DNA from: CAYIEP01 sp964362515
Lineage (GTDB): Bacteria > Patescibacteriota > Minisyncoccia > UBA6257 > UBA9933
Direction of reading: 5' to 3'
Assembly (NCBI GenBank): GCA_964362515.1
Contig: CAYIEP010000019.1
Span: forward strand, 1-9,195
DNA: 9,195 nucleotides
Position numbers and translations under genes: made by a program
Part shown: piece by piece, positions 6,788 to 9,195 of the stretch
Numbering within the stretch: the stretch's first letter is position 1
Layout of the letters: the number at the start of each line of letters is the position of its first letter
The notes under the pieces: generated by a model
The model's input: only the letters and a program-made list of their open reading frames with translations
The model's database searches: none
Told to the model about the DNA's origin: nothing

Positions 6788-7909
6788 ATGTATAATATTT
6801 CTAAAAATAAATCAGGCCATTTTCCGGATTATGTTTTTATTACGGCAACAATTCTCTTAACCGTTTTCGGAATAATTTTTTTATCAAGCGCTTCTTCCGA
6901 TTTGGGAAAAATAAAATTTAACGATACTTATTACTACTTAAAACATCAAATTTATTACGGATTAATTTTGGGAATTATCGGTTTTATTTTCGCGAGTTTT
7001 TTCCATTATCGTCATTGGAAAAGAATGGCCGTCCCGCTTTTAATCGTCGGGGTGGTAAGCTTGGTTCTGGTTTTTACTCCGCTGGGATTATCTCACGCCG
7101 GCGCCAATAGATGGATAAGTTTGGGTTTTTTTTCTTTTCAACCGACGGAGCTTCTTAAATTCATTTTTATCATTTATCTCGCGGCTTGGCTTAGTTCTTC
7201 TCGCGACAAAAACAGGCAGATGAGTTTTTTTTCCGGTTATTTGCCATTTTTAACAATTTGCGGAGCAATCGCTCTTTTAATAATAATCCAACCGTCAACC
7301 ACGGCGGTCGCCATTATTATGCTTTCCAGCTTAATAGTTTATTTTTCAAGCGGCGCCAGAATTTTATACGTTATCTCAACAATAGTACTGGGAATTTCGG
7401 CATTGGCATTAGTTATCGCCGCGGCGGGCGATTATCGCCTTGAAAGAATAGCAACTTTTTTAAATCCCGAATTAGACACTCAAGTAACCGGATACCAAAT
7501 TAATCAATCCTTGATAGCGATAGGCTCCGGAGGGTTACCCGGCGTCGGATTCGGCAAATCAACCGCAAAATTCAAGTTTTTGCCGGAACCGATAGGCGAT
7601 TCCATATTCGCGGTAATAGCGGAGGAGCTCGGCTTTATCGGAGCCGGCGCGGTGATGTTAATATTTTTAATTCTTGTAATAAAAGGTTTTCTCATAGCGA
7701 AAAATTCAAGGGACCAATTCGCCAAATTAACAGCTATAGGATTTATTTCAATAATAGGAATTCAAGCGTTTATCCACATCGGAGCTATTTCCGGATTAAT
7801 TCCCTTAACCGGCGTTCCTTTGCCTTTTATAAGCTATGGCGGAACCTCTTTGGCGATATTTTTGACCATGGCGGGAGTAATTGTTAATATATCTAAGTAC
7901 ACTTCCTGA
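6788..7909 (+). CDS. ftsW: SEDS-family septal peptidoglycan polymerase FtsW
   Basis: FtsW is the membrane glycosyltransferase that polymerises lipid II into glycan strands at the division site together with a class B penicillin-binding protein. The 373-aa product has about ten membrane helices. SEDS landmarks are GANRWISLG (105-113), FQPTELLK (117-124), YQINQSLIAIGSGGLPGVGFG (236-256), FLPEPIGDSIFAVIAEELGFIGA (264-286) and PLPFISYGGTSL (344-355). Asp271 in the GDSIF segment matches the catalytic Asp of RodA/FtsW. RodA and SpoVE are close relatives; FtsW is preferred because the gene lies between mraY and murG, as in classical division-wall clusters. It starts 30 bases after the previous gene, with no ribosome site. 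Its stop codon forms the outer edge of the hairpin described at the junction with murG. Confidence 0.92.
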   Translation: MYNISKNKSGHFPDYVFITATILLTVFGIIFLSSASSDLGKIKFNDTYYYLKHQIYYGLILGIIGFIFASFFHYRHWKRMAVPLLIVGVVSLVLVFTPLGLSHAGANRWISLGFFSFQPTELLKFIFIIYLAAWLSSSRDKNRQMSFFSGYLPFLTICGAIALLIIIQPSTTAVAIIMLSSLIVYFSSGARILYVISTIVLGISALALVIAAAGDYRLERIATFLNPELDTQVTGYQINQSLIAIGSGGLPGVGFGKSTAKFKFLPEPIGDSIFAVIAEELGFIGAGAVMLIFLILVIKGFLIAKNSRDQFAKLTAIGFISIIGIQAFIHIGAISGLIPLTGVPLPFISYGGTSLAIFLTMAGVIVNISKYTS

Positions 7910-7911
7910 AG

Positions 7912-7976
7912 CGTAAAACATAGAGCATGAAGCATAAAAAATTTCATGTTTTAAGTTTCATGTTTCATGTTTCATG
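7912..7976 (+). repeat. Head-to-head heptanucleotide arrays forming an imperfect hairpin
   Basis: Four CATRARR-like heptads (cgtaaaa, catagag, catgaag, cataaaa; 7912-7939) are followed, after two bases, by five heptads in the opposite sense. These are tttcatg, a degenerate ttttaag, then tttcatg three times (7942-7976). The two arms pair without gaps from 7907 with 7974 inward to 7939 with 7942. Of these 33 positions, 23 are Watson-Crick pairs, 6 are G-U and 4 are mismatches, three of them A-C at the same place in the heptad. The innermost pairs would open to make a real loop. The last heptad contains the murG ATG, and the outer end includes the ftsW TGA. It fills nearly the whole ftsW-murG spacer and could control murG translation or RNA stability. 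Confidence 0.8.
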
Positions 7977-7977
7977 A
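7927..7977 (+). other. Possible 16-codon leader frame overlapping the murG start (ATGA)
   Basis: An ATG at 7927, 17 bases after the ftsW stop, opens the short frame MKHKKFHVLSFMFHVS. It ends with TGA at 7975-7977, overlapping the murG ATG as ATGA. A second ATG at 7960 lies in the same frame. There is no ribosome site, and the frame lies within the heptad repeats, so it may be chance. If translated by re-initiation after ftsW, it would open the hairpin and deliver ribosomes to murG. Confidence 0.2.
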
Positions 7978-9134
7978 TAAAAATTTTATTCACCGGCGGC
8001 GGAAGCGGGGGACACATTTATCCACTCATAGCCGTAGCCGAAGAACTGGAAAATATTTCTAAGAAAAAAACAATAGACCTTGAAATGGTTTATCTTGGCG
8101 CTTACGGTTCTTATCGGCAACTTTTAGAGATAAACAACATCAGAGCGGGGAAAATCCTGTCAAGCAAATTGAGAAGATATTTTTCGCCGATGAATTTTAT
8201 AGATATGGCCGTAATTCTGCCGATAAGCGTTATTCAGGCGCTTTGGAAAGTTTTTTGGTCAATGCCCGATGTTTTATTTTCCAAAGGCGGTCCCGGGTCT
8301 TTGCCGGTTGTTTTGGCTTGTAAACTTTACGGCGTGCCGATAATTATTCACGAATCGGATTCCGAAATGGGATTGTCAAATAAAATGGCGATGAGATTCG
8401 CCAAAAAAATAGAACTTTCTTTTGAATCATTGGCGGAAAAAATTATCAAAGAAAAAATAAACGACAAAAAATTGCCCCAAAAAATATCGGTTATCGGAAA
8501 TCCCGTAAGAAAATCTTTAATCGCTCAAGGCGCGTTAAGCCAAGAAGAATCAAAAAAAGTGTTCGGCTTGAACCAAAGCAAACAAACGCTCTTCGTTATT
8601 TGCGGCTCGCAAGGCGCCTCAAGAATAAATGAATTCTTTCTGGAGAACGCCAAAGAGCTTGTTAAAAATTTCCAGGTAATTCATCAATCGGGAATAAAAA
8701 ATTTTGACAATTTTAAAAAAGAATTGAATGTCGCGCTTGAGGGAGCTTCGGAAGAAGAAAAAAACAGATACAAACCCCTCCCTTATCTTGAAAAAGAATT
8801 AAAAGACGCTTATTCGGCGGCGGATGTCGTAATTTCCAGAGCCAGCAGTGGAACAATTTTTGAAATAGCGGCATTTAACAAGCCCTCCATATTAATACCG
8901 ATACCTGAAAACATAGCGCATGACCAAACAAGAAACGCTTATGAATACGCCGCGACTGGAGCGACTATCGTAATGGAAGAAGAAAATCTGAAACCTCATC
9001 TTTTCTTGGACCAGCTTGAAAAAATCGGAGCAAATCCGGAAACAATTAAAAAAATGTCCGAAGCCGCCAAGAATTTTTCAAAACCCCAAGCCGCGAGAAT
9101 ATTGGCCGAAAGAATATTAAGCTTTGCGATATAA
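7974..9134 (+). CDS. murG: Undecaprenyldiphospho-muramoylpentapeptide beta-N-acetylglucosaminyltransferase (MurG)
   Basis: MurG is the peripheral inner-leaflet glycosyltransferase (GT28, GT-B fold) that adds GlcNAc from UDP-GlcNAc to lipid I, giving lipid II. The 386-aa protein starts with the family N-terminus IKILFTGGGSGGHIYP (2-17). It continues with FSKGGPGSLPVVLA (102-115), IHESDSEMGLSNK (125-137, canonical HEQN..PGLAN), ISVIGNPVR (171-179) and GSQGASRINE (211-220). The UDP-GlcNAc site block is SRASSGTIFEIAAFNKPSILIPIP (288-311) with HDQTRNA (316-322). It is slightly longer than the usual 355 or so residues, partly from a charged insertion around 250-265. The start at 7974 is fixed by the motif next to it; upstream ATGs in the heptad repeats are in other frames. 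It has no ribosome site, so initiation may depend on coupling to upstream translation. It completes the lipid II branch begun by mraY. Confidence 0.95.
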   Translation: MIKILFTGGGSGGHIYPLIAVAEELENISKKKTIDLEMVYLGAYGSYRQLLEINNIRAGKILSSKLRRYFSPMNFIDMAVILPISVIQALWKVFWSMPDVLFSKGGPGSLPVVLACKLYGVPIIIHESDSEMGLSNKMAMRFAKKIELSFESLAEKIIKEKINDKKLPQKISVIGNPVRKSLIAQGALSQEESKKVFGLNQSKQTLFVICGSQGASRINEFFLENAKELVKNFQVIHQSGIKNFDNFKKELNVALEGASEEEKNRYKPLPYLEKELKDAYSAADVVISRASSGTIFEIAAFNKPSILIPIPENIAHDQTRNAYEYAATGATIVMEEENLKPHLFLDQLEKIGANPETIKKMSEAAKNFSKPQAARILAERILSFAI

Positions 9135-9139
9135 AACCC

Positions 9140-9173
9140 GTCCAGTTATCTCGCTATGACAAATTAACTGGAT
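9140..9173. repeat. Inverted repeat downstream of murG
   Basis: TCCAGTTA (9141-9148) and TAACTGGA (9165-9172) are perfect reverse complements, extendable by one G-U pair, around a 16-base loop. On the plus strand the repeat is followed by A residues, not T residues, so it is not a standard terminator for murG. Its role is unknown. Confidence 0.6.
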
Positions 9174-9195
9174 AAAAAAAGGAATGCCGCTTATC
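9174..9195. terminator. Possible left arm of a bidirectional terminator, cut by the window end
   Basis: Seven A residues (9174-9180) are followed by the relatively GC-rich ggaatgccgcttatc (9181-9195). This is how the left half of a bidirectional intrinsic terminator looks. The matching right arm and T-tract would lie beyond 9195 and cannot be seen. The call rests on this half and on its position 40-60 bases after the last gene. Confidence 0.3.

Noticed and set aside
6791..6796. TATAAT as a promoter for ftsW or murG
   Set aside because: It lies within the first codons of ftsW, has no -35 at a workable distance, and would start transcription inside the gene.
9184..9195. ATG after an A-rich AAGGA as the start of another gene
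   Set aside because: The AAGGA touches the ATG with no spacer, only four codons are visible, and the segment fits a terminator arm at least as well.
1..9195. Mobile element, CRISPR, prophage or defence genes
   Set aside because: No transposase, integrase, spaced direct repeats or phage-like frames were seen. All long frames are assigned to housekeeping or envelope genes.

Overview
The window looks like a slice of a small, AT-rich, tightly packed bacterial chromosome, most plausibly from the Candidate Phyla Radiation (Patescibacteria, Parcubacteria-like). This placement is an inference. It rests on the gamma-only DnaX (373 aa), the divergent MraY active-site motifs, the 3D-domain protein with a VAAN motif, near-zero intergenic spacing and the near absence of Shine-Dalgarno sites. 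No taxonomic marker such as rRNA is present.

Layout. Positions 1-1260 are read leftward: a 3'-truncated tRNA-Gln(CUG) gene at the window edge with its own promoter, preceded by dnaX, the clamp-loader ATPase. Positions 1232-1281 hold two back-to-back promoters whose -35 hexamers overlap by five bases. One drives dnaX leftward; the other, with both hexamers perfect, drives eight rightward genes. These are a leaderless 3D-domain envelope protein, a membrane-anchored DUF4015-type putative glycoside hydrolase, scpA, scpB, mraY, an amidohydrolase-fold protein, ftsW and murG. Gaps run from a 14-base overlap to 64 bases.

How the genes fit together. MraY makes lipid I, MurG converts it to lipid II, and FtsW polymerises lipid II at the septum. 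The two leading genes encode probable envelope proteins that could act on the wall, and ScpA/ScpB are the SMC partners in chromosome compaction. The array therefore couples wall synthesis and division with chromosome segregation. In many bacteria the order is mraY-murD-ftsW-murG. Here the murD position holds an N-acyl-D-amino-acid deacylase homologue that has lost all four histidines and the cysteine expected to bind metal, so it is probably a pseudoenzyme.

Other notable structure: the ftsW-murG junction is built from heptanucleotide units in head-to-head arrays. They form a gapless 33-position imperfect hairpin from the ftsW stop to the murG start codon, and they also contain a 16-codon leader frame ending in an ATGA overlap with murG. 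The sequence after murG holds an inverted repeat and what may be the left arm of a terminator cut by the window edge. No mobile element, CRISPR array or prophage gene was seen, and no stretch longer than 300 bases lacks a gene.
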